A stretch of DNA of 60,634 nucleotides, taken from assembly GCA_964493515.1 (NCBI GenBank), contig CAZBNJ010000005.1:1-60634 (forward strand), in the 5' to 3' direction. Source of the DNA: CANRIN01 sp964493515. Its GTDB lineage: Bacteria; Bacillota; Clostridia; Oscillospirales; JAAYOS01. Below, in pieces: positions 1-7,130 of the stretch; position 1 is the first letter of the stretch, and each line of letters begins with the position of its first letter. Both the position numbers and the translations under genes were made by a program. The notes beneath the pieces are model-generated. The model was not told the DNA's origin and searched no databases. It saw only the letters and a program-made list of their open reading frames with translations.

Positions 1-5
1 TCCCC

Positions 6-34
6 TTGCTAAACCGCACGGTTTGTGATACAAT
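6..34 (+). promoter_or_regulatory. Sigma-A promoter of the SRP RNA-dnaX region
   Basis: TTGCTA at 6-11 and TACAAT at 29-34 are separated by 17 bases, so transcription should start near 41. This precedes the SRP RNA stem that begins at about 60. The primary transcript would therefore carry a short 5' extension that is trimmed away, and read-through could feed dnaX. Confidence 0.75.
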
Positions 35-59
35 AAGCGGTGCGAGTTAAACGTCATAC

Positions 60-340
60 CGCATGAGCCGCACTATCCGGGGAGTTAGCGGCGCCCTGCA
101 CTCACAATCCGCTGCAGTGAGGGAGAATTCCCGACCTCGGGTATCGATGTTTGTTGCAGCCCCGCTCAAGGGGTGTTGAGGGTACGGTCTTGCGCAATCG
201 GCGCCCGTGAATCATGTCAGGCGGGGAACCGAGCAGCATTAAGCGGTGCTTACCGATGTGCCGCAAGGCAGCCGTGCCTGAGCCTCGAGAGCGGAAAGCG
301 GACGGACATCCTGCACAAAGTCGGGTGTGCGGCTTATGCG
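60..340 (+). ncRNA. ffs: Signal recognition particle RNA, large Gram-positive type
   Basis: This is the RNA core of the signal recognition particle, which binds Ffh and targets nascent membrane and secreted proteins. Bases 60-73 pair with 327-340 to close a molecule of about 270-280 nucleotides, the size of Bacillus scRNA, so an Alu-like domain is present. The conserved Ffh-binding helix 8 is visible: GTCAGG near 216, the GGGGAAC internal loop near 223-229, and GAGCAGC near 231-237, with the returning strand near 275. Its place just upstream of dnaX is the standard Firmicute arrangement. Its protein partner ffh lies on the other strand at 5298-6647. The exact mature ends are inferred from the terminal helix. 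Confidence 0.93.
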
Positions 341-365
341 ATATGACGTGTTTAGGAGGTCGACT

Positions 366-2081
366 ATGTCTCTGGCTCTCTACCGCAAGTGGCGGCCGAT
401 GACCTTCTCGGATGTGGTCGGTCAGCCGCAGGTCACGGACACGCTTAAAAAGCAGATATCGCTCGGACGCCTTTCCCACGCCTATCTCTTCACCGGCACG
501 CGGGGAACGGGCAAGACCACCTGCGCCAAATTGCTTGCCAAAGCCGCAAACTGCCTCGATCTGCACGACGGCGAGCCGTGCAACGAGTGCGCCGCCTGTC
601 GCGCGATAAACGACGGCGCGGCGGTGGATATAAGCGAGATAGACGCCGCGTCGAACACCGGCGTGGAAAACATACGGTCGCTGCGCGACAACGCGATGTA
701 TACGCCGGTCGAGCTGAAATACCGCGTCTACATCATTGACGAATGCCATATGCTCTCGAACGGAGCGTGGAACGCGCTGCTCAAGATACTTGAGGAGCCG
801 CCCGAGCACGTTCTGTTCATCTTCGCCTCCACCGAGCTTAACAAGATACCGCCGACCATTCTCTCGCGCTGCCAGCGATACAGCTTCCGGCGCGGAAGTG
901 CCCGCGACCTCGCCGCCCGCGTAAGCGAGATAGCCGCGGCGGAGCAGATACCGCTGACCGAGGACGGTGCGGCGGCGCTCGCTCGCCTTGCTGACGGCGG
1001 ATTCCGCGACGCGATATCCATGCTCGACCAGTGCGCGGCGGCGCGGCGGGATACCACCCTCGACGAAGCCGCGATACTCGACGAGCTCGGTCTCGCGGGC
1101 GCGGACGACACGCTCTCGATACTCTCGTCGGCAGCGCGTGGCGACGTCGCCTCGGCGCTTGCGACGCTGGACAAGCTCTACTCTGCGGGCAAGGATATGT
1201 CCGCGTTCCTCGGCGAGCTGGCAAGCGTCGTTCGCGACGAGCTGATACTTCTCACGACCAGAGCACCCGCGCTGCTCGGCGGACGGTACGCCGCGGCGGC
1301 GCTCGAATCGCTCGGACTGTCCGCGCAGACCGCGTCGGCGATGCTCGCTGCGGTTAGCGACGCGCAGGCACGGTTGGCACGAGCCGCGTCGGCACGCATC
1401 GAAGTCGAGCTGTGCATCGTAAAGCTCACGGCGATCGCTGCCGGCGGCGTTCCCGACGAGCCGCAGCCCGTGCGAGCGGTACGCGCGGCGCAGCCCTCGC
1501 CCGCACCAAAGGCGGTAGAACCCGCCGTCGTGCAGCCGAAAGCAAGCGAACCTGCACCTATCGCGCACGAACCGACGGCGAAAGTCACGCCAAAGCCGGT
1601 AGCTCCGCCCGAACCGAAGCCGTCCGATGACGACTCCCCGCCGTGGGACGAGATACCGCCCATCGACGACAGCTTCGCTCCCCCGACGGAGGACGAGCCT
1701 CCGTTTGAATCGCCCGAACCGCCGCGCAGGCAGCCTGCACCGACAGCCAAACCGTCCGGCGGACAGTCGGCGACATGGTGGCAGGACGTGATGGCGGACG
1801 CGCGGCCGAATATGCCGATATCGCACTATATGCAGCTTGCGGCGCAGCCCACCCCGTCGCTCGACGGCGACACGGTGCTGATAACCGTGGCAAGCGAGTT
1901 CGCGCGCAAGATCGTCGGCGACCGTCAGGTACTCGGCGCGGTTGAAGCGAGCGCCTCCAAGGTGCTCGGACGCAAGGTCTCCGCGCGGTGCGTGATCGCC
2001 GGTCAGGAAAAGATGCGCGACGCGTTCGACGATCTGCTCGAACAACAGACAAAGTTCGATAACTTTACAATAACCGACTGA
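366..2081 (+). CDS. dnaX: DNA polymerase III subunit gamma/tau
   Basis: Clamp-loader ATPase that loads the sliding clamp and organises the replisome. The 571-residue product begins MSLALYRKWRPMTF. It has a Walker A motif (GTRGTGKTT, about residues 44-52), a zinc-binding cysteine cluster (CLDLHDGEPCNECAAC), a DECHML Walker B box and an SRC arginine finger. A proline- and alanine-rich linker follows (about residues 370-475), then a C-terminal tau-like domain. I chose ATG 366 because AGGAGGT at 354-360 precedes it; an upstream in-frame ATG at 327 lies inside the SRP RNA. I saw no A-rich slippery heptamer of the E. coli frameshift type. It heads dnaX-ybaB-recR. Confidence 0.96.
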   Translation: MSLALYRKWRPMTFSDVVGQPQVTDTLKKQISLGRLSHAYLFTGTRGTGKTTCAKLLAKAANCLDLHDGEPCNECAACRAINDGAAVDISEIDAASNTGVENIRSLRDNAMYTPVELKYRVYIIDECHMLSNGAWNALLKILEEPPEHVLFIFASTELNKIPPTILSRCQRYSFRRGSARDLAARVSEIAAAEQIPLTEDGAAALARLADGGFRDAISMLDQCAAARRDTTLDEAAILDELGLAGADDTLSILSSAARGDVASALATLDKLYSAGKDMSAFLGELASVVRDELILLTTRAPALLGGRYAAAALESLGLSAQTASAMLAAVSDAQARLARAASARIEVELCIVKLTAIAAGGVPDEPQPVRAVRAAQPSPAPKAVEPAVVQPKASEPAPIAHEPTAKVTPKPVAPPEPKPSDDDSPPWDEIPPIDDSFAPPTEDEPPFESPEPPRRQPAPTAKPSGGQSATWWQDVMADARPNMPISHYMQLAAQPTPSLDGDTVLITVASEFARKIVGDRQVLGAVEASASKVLGRKVSARCVIAGQEKMRDAFDDLLEQQTKFDNFTITD

Positions 2082-2094
2082 TGGAGGTCTGAAC

Positions 2095-2430
2095 ATGGCA
2101 AGAAAGTTCCCGAATATGCCAAAAAACAGCATGAACATGATGCAGCAAGCACAGAAGATGCAGCAGGACATGATAGCCATGCAGCAGGAGCTGGAGACGC
2201 GCGAGTTCTCGGCTACCACCGGCGGCGGCATGGTCACCGCCACCGTCACCGGAAAGCACCGTCTCACCGCGCTTGAGATACAGCCGGAGGCGGTCGATCC
2301 GGACGACGTCGAGATGCTTCAGGACATGGTAATCGCCGCGGTGAACGAGGCGGTCCGCAAGGCTGAGGACACCGCCGAGGAGGAGATGCAGAAGCTCACC
2401 GGCGGGCTGAACCTTCCGGGGCTGTTCTGA
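2095..2430 (+). CDS. ybaB: YbaB/EbfC family nucleoid-associated protein
   Basis: Small DNA-binding protein of the YbaB/EbfC family, 111 residues, close to the usual length. The N-terminal half is rich in methionine and glutamine (QQAQKMQQDMIAMQQELE), forming the helical dimer arm. It is followed by the family core with the GGGMVTATVTG strand and the DDVEMLQDMVIAAVNEA helix. TGGAGGT lies just upstream at 2082-2088. It sits 13 bases after dnaX and its stop overlaps the recR start (ATG at 2430), so the three genes are probably translated together. The dnaX-ybaB-recR order is widely conserved and links it to recombination and replication, but its exact role is unsettled. Confidence 0.93.
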   Translation: MARKFPNMPKNSMNMMQQAQKMQQDMIAMQQELETREFSATTGGGMVTATVTGKHRLTALEIQPEAVDPDDVEMLQDMVIAAVNEAVRKAEDTAEEEMQKLTGGLNLPGLF

Positions 2431-3035
2431 TGGCAAACGCCTACTTTCCCGCGCCGGTCGAGAACCTCATCGACTGGTTCGCGCGGCTTCCGGGGGTCGG
2501 TCGCAAGACCGCGCAGCGTCTCGCCTTCTATGTCGTGAGCATGGGCGAGGAGGACGCGAAGTCGTTCGCCTCCGCCATCTCCGCCGCAAAGCAGGAGATA
2601 ACCTTCTGCAAGACCTGCCAGAACCTGTCCGCCAGCGACACCTGCCCGATATGCTCGTCGGCTGCGCGCGATCACAGCGTCATCTGCGTGGTCAGCGACC
2701 CGAAGGACGTGGCGGCTATCGAGCGCACGGCGGAATATCGCGGGCTGTACCACGTCCTGCACGGCGTGATATCCCCGCTCAGCCGCGTATCGCCGGACGA
2801 TCTGCGGATAAAGGAGCTTATCGCGCGGGTCGGCGAGGGCGGTGTCAGCGAGGTTATACTCGCCACCGACCCGGACACCGAGGGCGAGGCTACGGCGCTG
2901 TACATAGCGCGACTGCTGCGGCCGCTCGGCGTCAGGACCACCCGACTCGCCTACGGAATACCGATGGGCGGACACCTCGAGTTCACCGACGAGCTGACGC
3001 TCGGTCGTGCGCTGGAAGGGCGCAGCGAGATATAG
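2430..3035 (+). CDS. recR: Recombination mediator protein RecR
   Basis: Acts with RecF and RecO to load RecA on gapped DNA during recombinational repair. The 201-residue protein shows the family architecture: an N-terminal helix-hairpin-helix (LPGVGRKTAQRLAF), a C4 zinc finger (CKTCQNL then CPIC), and a Toprim domain starting VICVVSDPKDVAAIE. The conserved C-terminal part contains EVILATDPDTEGEATALYI and LAYGIPMGGHLEFTDELTL. The start codon overlaps the ybaB stop, which implies translational coupling. A terminator hairpin follows at 3066-3093. Confidence 0.96.
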   Translation: MANAYFPAPVENLIDWFARLPGVGRKTAQRLAFYVVSMGEEDAKSFASAISAAKQEITFCKTCQNLSASDTCPICSSAARDHSVICVVSDPKDVAAIERTAEYRGLYHVLHGVISPLSRVSPDDLRIKELIARVGEGGVSEVILATDPDTEGEATALYIARLLRPLGVRTTRLAYGIPMGGHLEFTDELTLGRALEGRSEI

Positions 3036-3065
3036 CCTTCGGATTCCGAAAGCCCATAAAAAGCA

Positions 3066-3093
3066 CAAAACCACCCTATACGGGTGGTTTTAT
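3066..3093. terminator. Bidirectional intrinsic terminator between recR and the XRE gene
   Basis: ACCACCC (3070-3076) pairs with GGGTGGT (3082-3088) around a TATAC-type loop, flanked by A's on one side and T's on the other. It can end the recR transcript on plus and the small regulator transcript on minus. The stop codon of the minus-strand regulator lies inside it. Confidence 0.8.
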
Positions 3094-3311
3094 TTATATG
3101 GCTCGGGATTCTTCGTAAGTCCGAGCAGATAGTCGGTCGAGGTCGCGTACAGCCGCGCCAGTCGGATGAGCACATCGGTCGGAATGTCGCGTATCCCCGT
3201 CTCGTATCGGTAATACTGCGGCTGTTTCATGCCCAGATATTCCGCCACCTGTGCCTGGGTCAGATCGTGATCCTCGCGCATATCGCGCAGACGTCTGTAA
3301 TAGCTCGTCAT
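3090..3311 (-). CDS. Small XRE-family HTH regulator
   Basis: A 73-residue DNA-binding protein that is almost entirely one Cro/C1-type helix-turn-helix. The segment LTQAQVAEYLGMKQPQYYRYE (helices 2 and 3) is the classic signature, followed by IPTDVLIRLARLYATSTDYLLGL. There is no effector domain. GGGAGG precedes the ATG. The upstream intergenic space contains a perfect 16-bp palindrome and a related imperfect one, which are likely operators, and a divergent promoter driving a probable small RNA. It could be a housekeeping repressor of that RNA and of itself. Nothing suggests a prophage or a toxin partner. Confidence 0.9.
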   Translation of the reverse strand: MTSYYRRLRDMREDHDLTQAQVAEYLGMKQPQYYRYETGIRDIPTDVLIRLARLYATSTDYLLGLTKNPEPYK

Positions 3312-3331
3312 GACAATCCGCCTCCCAAATT

Positions 3332-3401
3332 ATAACCATTTGGTATTGACATTTTATCACAGCCGTGCTATTCTTATGTCGTGTAATAACCGTACGGTTA
3401 T
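3332..3401. promoter_or_regulatory. Paired palindromic operators in the XRE/sRNA intergenic region
   Basis: Site 1, ATAACCGTACGGTTAT at 3386-3401, is a perfect palindrome lying just downstream of the predicted start of the divergent RNA. Site 2, ATAACCATTTGGTAT at 3332-3346, keeps both half-sites imperfectly and abuts the -35 box of the same RNA and the leader of the XRE gene. A further half-site (GGTTAT) lies at 3443-3448. Binding by the adjacent XRE protein is inference. Confidence 0.6.
3346..3374 (+). promoter_or_regulatory. Strong sigma-A promoter for a divergent small RNA
   Basis: TTGACA (3346-3351), a 17-base spacer and TATTCT (3369-3374) predict a start near 3381. No open reading frame with a ribosome binding site follows before the terminator at 3460-3497, so the product is probably RNA. 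On the opposite strand, TGATAAAAT at about 3352-3360 may be the extended -10 of the XRE gene, so the two promoters interleave. Confidence 0.75.
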
Positions 3402-3497
3402 AATGGGTTTCCGGTTCGCGAGCTTCCTCCAAAGCCCGCGGCGGTTATTACGCACACACTCCTCCGAGGGACCTGCCTGCCCCTCGGAGATTTTTTG
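3381..3497 (+). ncRNA. Candidate small regulatory RNA with CCUCC loops
   Basis: About 117 nucleotides between a strong promoter and a Rho-independent terminator. GTAATAACCG (3383-3392) pairs perfectly with CGGTTATTAC (3442-3451). Inside, CGCGAGCTT (3417-3425) pairs with AAGCCCGCG (3432-3440), with one mismatch, to expose the loop CCTCCA. A second CCTCC (3461-3465) starts the terminator stem CTCCGAGGG/CCCTCGGAG, which ends in six T's. Exposed CCUCC is complementary to Shine-Dalgarno sequences, as in known C-rich small RNAs of Gram-positive bacteria. I do not recognise the family. The operator half-sites double as the closing stem. Confidence 0.6.
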
Positions 3498-3498
3498 C

Positions 3499-3520
3499 GA
3501 AAAAGGGGCTTTTCAGCCCC
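3499..3520 (-). terminator. Terminator of the ylxM-trmD operon
   Basis: On the minus strand GGGGCT and AGCCCC (3505-3510 and 3515-3520 on plus) pair around a four-base loop, followed by a run of T's. The stem overlaps the last codons and stop of trmD and sits back to back with the small RNA terminator. Confidence 0.85.
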
Positions 3521-4256
3521 CCTGTTCCTCGTTTTCGACCTTTTCCAGTGCTTTTATGTCCTTCTTGTCGAGTGTCAGCCGCTCGAACATATCCGGTCGC
3601 TTTTGCCTGGTGCGAAGCAGCGCCTGACCGCGGCGCCACTCGGCGATGTTCTTGTGATGCCCGCTGAGCAGCACCTCCGGCACTCGACGACCGTGCCACT
3701 CCTCCGGCCGCGAGTACTGCGGGTACTCGAGCACGCCGTCCCAGTGGCTCTCGCCGGTGAAGCTCTCCTCGCTCGCGAGCACGCCGGGTATCAGCCGTGC
3801 GACCGCGTCACAGACCGCAAGCGCGGGTATCTCGCCGCCAGTCAGCACGAAGTCGCCGAGAGATATCTCCTCGTCGACGCACTCGTCGATGAACCGCTCG
3901 TCGATACCCTCGTAGTGACCGCAGACGATGCACAGCCGCGAGTATCCCGCAAGCCGCCGCGCGGTAGACTGGTCGAACGGCTTGCCCTGCGGCGTCATAT
4001 ACACCGTGTGCATCTCCCCCGCAGCCATGCCCCGCACCGCGTCCCAGCAGTTGTATATCGGGTCGGCCTGCATTATCATGCCTGTGCCGCCGCCGTACGG
4101 ATAGTCGTCCACCTGCATCTGCTTGTTCTTGGTGTAGTCGCGGATGTTGTGGCTTCTTATGACGATGTATCCCCTGTCCTGCGCGCGACCGAGTATCGAC
4201 TCGTCGGTCATCGTCTTCATCGTGTCCGGAAAGAGGGTGAGTATGTCTATTCTCAT
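3513..4256 (-). CDS. trmD: tRNA (guanine-N1)-methyltransferase TrmD
   Basis: Methylates G37 of tRNAs read by CNN codons, using S-adenosylmethionine, and so prevents +1 frameshifting. The 247-residue protein begins MRIDILTLFPD. It carries the knotted SPOUT-fold signatures DDYPYGGGTGMIMQADP, CGHYEGIDERFI and SLGDFVLTGGEIPAL, and ends with a short C-terminal tRNA-binding part. It is the last gene of ylxM-ffh-rpsP-khpA-rimM-trmD, one base after rimM. rplS, which usually follows trmD, is absent here because a terminator closes the operon. Confidence 0.97.
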   Translation of the reverse strand: MRIDILTLFPDTMKTMTDESILGRAQDRGYIVIRSHNIRDYTKNKQMQVDDYPYGGGTGMIMQADPIYNCWDAVRGMAAGEMHTVYMTPQGKPFDQSTARRLAGYSRLCIVCGHYEGIDERFIDECVDEEISLGDFVLTGGEIPALAVCDAVARLIPGVLASEESFTGESHWDGVLEYPQYSRPEEWHGRRVPEVLLSGHHKNIAEWRRGQALLRTRQKRPDMFERLTLDKKDIKALEKVENEEQGG

Positions 4257-4257
4257 G

Positions 4258-4749
4258 TCACGCCTCCATGCCGTCGATTATCTCCACCGTTATGACGCGG
4301 CTTTCGATGTCGGTCGAGCGGATGAACTCGTCTACGGCGGGGATGAGATACTCCTTCTCGCCGAGCACGACATAGACATTGTTCGCGGGCAGGGTCATCA
4401 CTTCGGCGACCTTGCCGAGCACGCCTCTGTTCAGGTCGCGCACCTCCATGCCGACCAGGTCGGCGATGAAGAACCGACCCTCCGGCAGCTTCGCGTCGGC
4501 GCGAGCTATCGACACGACCTTACCCTTCAGGCGTATCGCGTCCTCCAGCGTGTCCACGCCCTCAAGCGTTGCGAGAAGGTGCTCCTTATGGACGGAGGCG
4601 GCGAGCACATTGAACTGCTCCCCGCCTATAAACAGCCGTTTGAAACCTTTCAGGAACTCCACCGAATCGCACCACGGCTCGATCTTTACCATTCCGCGAA
4701 CGCCGTGCGTGTTTACGATGCGTCCCGCTTCCAGCATCTCCGCGCCCAT
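4258..4749 (-). CDS. rimM: Ribosome maturation factor RimM
   Basis: Assists assembly of the 30S head domain around S19. The protein has 163 residues. The N-terminal beta-barrel begins with the LEAGRIVNTHGVRGMVKIEP motif, and the C-terminal PRC barrel contains GRFFIADLVGMEVRD and YLIPAVDEFIRSTD. The start at 4749 overlaps the khpA stop and follows an AAGGA five bases upstream; a second ATG four codons later is also possible. It lies directly upstream of trmD, the usual partner. Confidence 0.95.
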   Translation of the reverse strand: MGAEMLEAGRIVNTHGVRGMVKIEPWCDSVEFLKGFKRLFIGGEQFNVLAASVHKEHLLATLEGVDTLEDAIRLKGKVVSIARADAKLPEGRFFIADLVGMEVRDLNRGVLGKVAEVMTLPANNVYVVLGEKEYLIPAVDEFIRSTDIESRVITVEIIDGMEA

Positions 4750-4979
4750 TATTCCTTGTCGACTATGTCCACTATCACTCGCTTGGAACCGGCGGCAGCC
4801 TTGACGATGGCGCGTATCTCCTTGGAGGTGCGTCCCTGTCGTCCGATGACCTTGCCCATGTCCGACGGCGCGACGCGAAGCTCGAGCTTCAGACCGGTGT
4901 CGGTCTCGACCTCGGTCACTTCCACCTCGTCGGGGTTGTCCACCATGCTCCTTGCGATATACTCCAGAAGCTCTTTCAT
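4749..4979 (-). CDS. khpA: KH-domain RNA-binding protein KhpA
   Basis: A 76-residue single KH-domain protein. The GxxG RNA-binding loop is visible as VIGRQGRT, followed by SKEIRAIVKAAA. In Firmicutes, KhpA works with KhpB (EloR/Jag) in RNA binding linked to cell elongation and division. It is nearly always found between rpsP and rimM, as here. The gene begins four bases after rpsP and overlaps the rimM start. Confidence 0.94.
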   Translation of the reverse strand: MKELLEYIARSMVDNPDEVEVTEVETDTGLKLELRVAPSDMGKVIGRQGRTSKEIRAIVKAAAGSKRVIVDIVDKE

Positions 4980-4983
4980 AGTC

Positions 4984-5223
4984 TTAAAGTATGCCGGCGT
5001 TCTTCATCAGGCGGCGAACCGTGTCCGACGGCTGAGCGCCCTTCTGCATCCAGTCCTTGGCGCGCTCCGCGTCGATGCGGACCTCTGCCGGCTCGACACA
5101 CGGATTGTAGATGCCGATCTCCTCGATGAAGCGACCGTCGCGCGGGCTGCGGCTGTCCGCAACGACCACACGATAGAACGGCGCCTTCTTTGCGCCCATA
5201 CGACGAAGTCTGATCTTGACCAT
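4984..5223 (-). CDS. rpsP: Ribosomal protein bS16
   Basis: Small-subunit ribosomal protein S16, 79 residues, starting MVKIRLRRMGAKKAPFYRVVVADSR and ending TVRRLMKNAGIL. ATG 5223 follows a GGAGGT on the minus strand (5231-5236); the reading frame is open upstream, but those codons cover the ribosome binding site and are not translated. A 74-base gap to ffh carries a possible internal promoter (see 5261-5289). Confidence 0.97.
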   Translation of the reverse strand: MVKIRLRRMGAKKAPFYRVVVADSRSPRDGRFIEEIGIYNPCVEPAEVRIDAERAKDWMQKGAQPSDTVRRLMKNAGIL

Positions 5224-5260
5224 TTTTACATACCTCCGAAAATTTTTTAACTGTTTTTGA

Positions 5261-5289
5261 ATTATATCCACGGTCGTTCGACCGATGAA
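5261..5289 (-). promoter_or_regulatory. Possible internal promoter with a palindrome before rpsP
   Basis: On minus, TTCATC (5284-5289) and TATAAT (5261-5266) are spaced by 17 bases; the -35 match is weak. The spacer contains a perfect palindrome, CGGTCGTTCGACCG at 5271-5284. Nearly the same 14-mer occurs at 19500-19513, at the start of the ABC-F transcript. It could be an operator or simply a stable hairpin between ffh and rpsP. Confidence 0.45.
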
Positions 5290-5297
5290 TAGCGTTT

Positions 5298-6647
5298 TTA
5301 CCTGCCGAAGAGTGACGCGAACCCACCGCGGCGCTTGCCCTTGCGGCGACCTCCGCCCATTCCGCCGAACTGCTTTGCCATCTTCTGCATCATGTCAAAC
5401 TGCTTGAGCAGGCGGTTCAGATCCTCCACCCGCTGTCCCGCGCCAGCCGCTATCCTGCGCTTGCGCGACGAGTTGATTATCGACGGATCCTCTCGCTCTG
5501 CGGGGGTCATCGACAGTATCAGCGCCTCCATGCGGGGCATCGCCTTCTCGTCGATGGTCGCTCCCTTGAGCGCCGACGCGTTCATGCCGGGTATCATCGC
5601 CGCGATGTCCTCCAGCGAGCCCATTTGGCGAAGCTGCGCCATCTGCGCGAGGAAGTCGTCGAGCGTGAATCGGTTCTGGCGGAGCTTCTGCTCAAGCTCG
5701 AGCGCCTGCTTCTCGTCTATCGCCGCCTCCGCCTTTTCGATGAGCGTCAGCACGTCGCCCATGCCGAGGATGCGGCTTGCCATACGGTCGGGGTAGAACG
5801 GCTCGATCTTGTCCAGCTTCTCGCCGGTGCCGACGAACTTTATCGGCTTTCCGGTCACCGCCCGTACCGACAGCGCCGCGCCGCCGCGAGTGTCGCCGTC
5901 CAGCTTGGTCAGCATCACGCCGGTTATCTCCAGCGCCTCGTTGAACGCCGACGCCGTGTTCACCGCGTCCTGTCCGGTCATCGCGTCCACGGTCAGGATT
6001 ATCTCGGTCGGGCTTACCGCGTCCTTGATGTTCCGCAGCTCGTCCATCAGCGCCTCGTCGATGTGCAGCCGTCCCGCCGTGTCCAAAAACACCAGGTCGT
6101 TGCCGTGGTCGAGCGCGTGCTTTACCGCGTGCTTTGCTATCTCGACCGGGTCGCCCTGACCCTCCTCGAACACCGGCACGCCGAGCTGTTCGCCGACTAT
6201 CTGAAGCTGCTTTATCGCCGCCGGACGGTATACGTCGCACGCGACAAGCAGCGGACGCGATCCCTGTTTTTTCATGTACCCCGCGAGCTTCGCGCCGTTG
6301 GTGGTCTTGCCCGCGCCCTGAAGTCCGCAGAGCATTATGACCGTCGGCGGCTTCTTCGCGCGTTCGAGCCGCACCACGTCGCCGCCCATCAGCGCGGTCA
6401 TCTCCTCGTTGACGATCTTGACGACCATCTGCGCCGGGGTTAGGCTGTCCAGTACATCCTGTCCGACCGCTCGCTCGCTGACCCGCGCCACAAAGTCCTT
6501 GACCACCTTGTAGCTGACGTCCGCCTCGAGCAGAACAAGGCGTATCTCGCGCATCGCCTCTTTGATGTCGCTCTCGTGAAGGCGTCCCTTGCCGCGAAGC
6601 TTCGCAAACGCGGCGTTCAGTTTTTCGCTGAGTCCCTCAAATGCCAT
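5298..6647 (-). CDS. ffh: Signal recognition particle protein Ffh
   Basis: GTPase that binds SRP RNA and signal sequences and delivers ribosomes to FtsY at the membrane. The 449-residue protein has the helical N domain (1-90), a G domain with P-loop GLQGAGKTTNGAKLA, DTAGRLHIDE and TKLDGDTRGGAAL, and a C-terminal M domain that is methionine-rich. The M domain contains the SRP RNA-binding SSRKRRIAAGAGQRVEDLN and ends in a basic glycine-rich tail. Its RNA partner is encoded at 60-340. ylxM is immediately upstream, with no gap. Confidence 0.98.
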   Translation of the reverse strand: MAFEGLSEKLNAAFAKLRGKGRLHESDIKEAMREIRLVLLEADVSYKVVKDFVARVSERAVGQDVLDSLTPAQMVVKIVNEEMTALMGGDVVRLERAKKPPTVIMLCGLQGAGKTTNGAKLAGYMKKQGSRPLLVACDVYRPAAIKQLQIVGEQLGVPVFEEGQGDPVEIAKHAVKHALDHGNDLVFLDTAGRLHIDEALMDELRNIKDAVSPTEIILTVDAMTGQDAVNTASAFNEALEITGVMLTKLDGDTRGGAALSVRAVTGKPIKFVGTGEKLDKIEPFYPDRMASRILGMGDVLTLIEKAEAAIDEKQALELEQKLRQNRFTLDDFLAQMAQLRQMGSLEDIAAMIPGMNASALKGATIDEKAMPRMEALILSMTPAEREDPSIINSSRKRRIAAGAGQRVEDLNRLLKQFDMMQKMAKQFGGMGGGRRKGKRRGGFASLFGR

Positions 6648-7019
6648 TTATATATCCTCACGCAGGTCGCGGATACGACCGAGTATGTCGCGTATCTTGT
6701 CGTCTATCTCGCCGGACAGATATTTGTCGCGGTTTATCACCCGCAGCTCGCGGGCATCCGCCTCAAGCGCGTCGAGCACGCTCTCCATCCTGCCGTAGCG
6801 CTCGCGCAGACCGAGCTTCTGCTCGGTGTCACGAAGGGTGTTCTCCGCGCGGACGAGCGCGTCGCGCACGCCCTGACGTGTTATCCCCTCGTTTTCGGCT
6901 ATCTCGCCGAGCGACAGGTCCTCGTCGTAGTACATCGCAAAGATGTCGCGCTGTTTGTCGGTAAGCAGCGCACCGTAGAAGTCGAACAGCAACGAAAGCT
7001 CCGGTCCCTTCTCTTTCAC
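6648..7019 (-). CDS. ylxM: YlxM/p13 family SRP-associated HTH protein
   Basis: A 123-residue helical protein of the YlxM family, a sigma-factor-region-4-like helix-turn-helix that stimulates or modulates the SRP GTPases in Gram-positive bacteria. The conserved segment LTDKQRDIFAMYYDEDLSLGEIA followed by GITRQGVRDALVRAENTLRD is clear. GTG 7019 is chosen because GGGAGGTG precedes it by about six bases; a GTG 12 codons upstream lies inside an operator. It heads the ffh operon. Confidence 0.93.
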   Translation of the reverse strand: MKEKGPELSLLFDFYGALLTDKQRDIFAMYYDEDLSLGEIAENEGITRQGVRDALVRAENTLRDTEQKLGLRERYGRMESVLDALEADARELRVINRDKYLSGEIDDKIRDILGRIRDLREDI

Positions 7020-7041
7020 GACGAACACCTCCCTCTCAATT

Positions 7042-7064
7042 CTGTAAAGCCTCACGCTTTACAG
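7042..7064. promoter_or_regulatory. Perfect palindrome at the ylxM-ffh transcription start
   Basis: CTGTAAAGC (7042-7050), five bases, then GCTTTACAG (7056-7064). It begins right after the -10 box on minus and spans the first transcribed bases. A further copy of GCTTTACAG lies at 7128-7136, at the end of the upstream gene, and TGTAAA at 7115-7120 faces it. This is the layout of a repressor site, but no cognate regulator is evident. Confidence 0.6.
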
Positions 7065-7068
7065 ACAT

Positions 7069-7097
7069 ATTCTACCTCATTTCGCGCACGCTGTCAA
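7069..7097 (-). promoter_or_regulatory. Sigma-A promoter of the ylxM-trmD operon
   Basis: On minus, TTGACA (7092-7097), 17 bases, TAGAAT (7069-7074). Start expected near 7062, inside the palindrome at 7042-7064. Confidence 0.8.
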
Positions 7098-7130
7098 GAG
7101 GGAAAATCGCCGATTGTAAAACTTTTTGCT

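Noticed and set aside
366..2081. Programmed frameshifting in dnaX to make gamma.
   Set aside because: I found no A-AAA-AAG type slippery heptamer followed by a stem.
102..2267. A 721-residue open frame on minus, opposite dnaX, and many similar long antisense frames (e.g. opposite copA, feoB and the GH3 genes).
   Set aside because: They have no ribosome binding site, no family signature and an Arg/Val/His-rich composition typical of the reverse complement of a GC-rich gene.
3325..3337. TATAAT directly upstream of the XRE gene as its -10 box.
   Set aside because: It would start transcription within the ribosome binding site. The extended -10 at about 3352-3360 gives a sensible leader.
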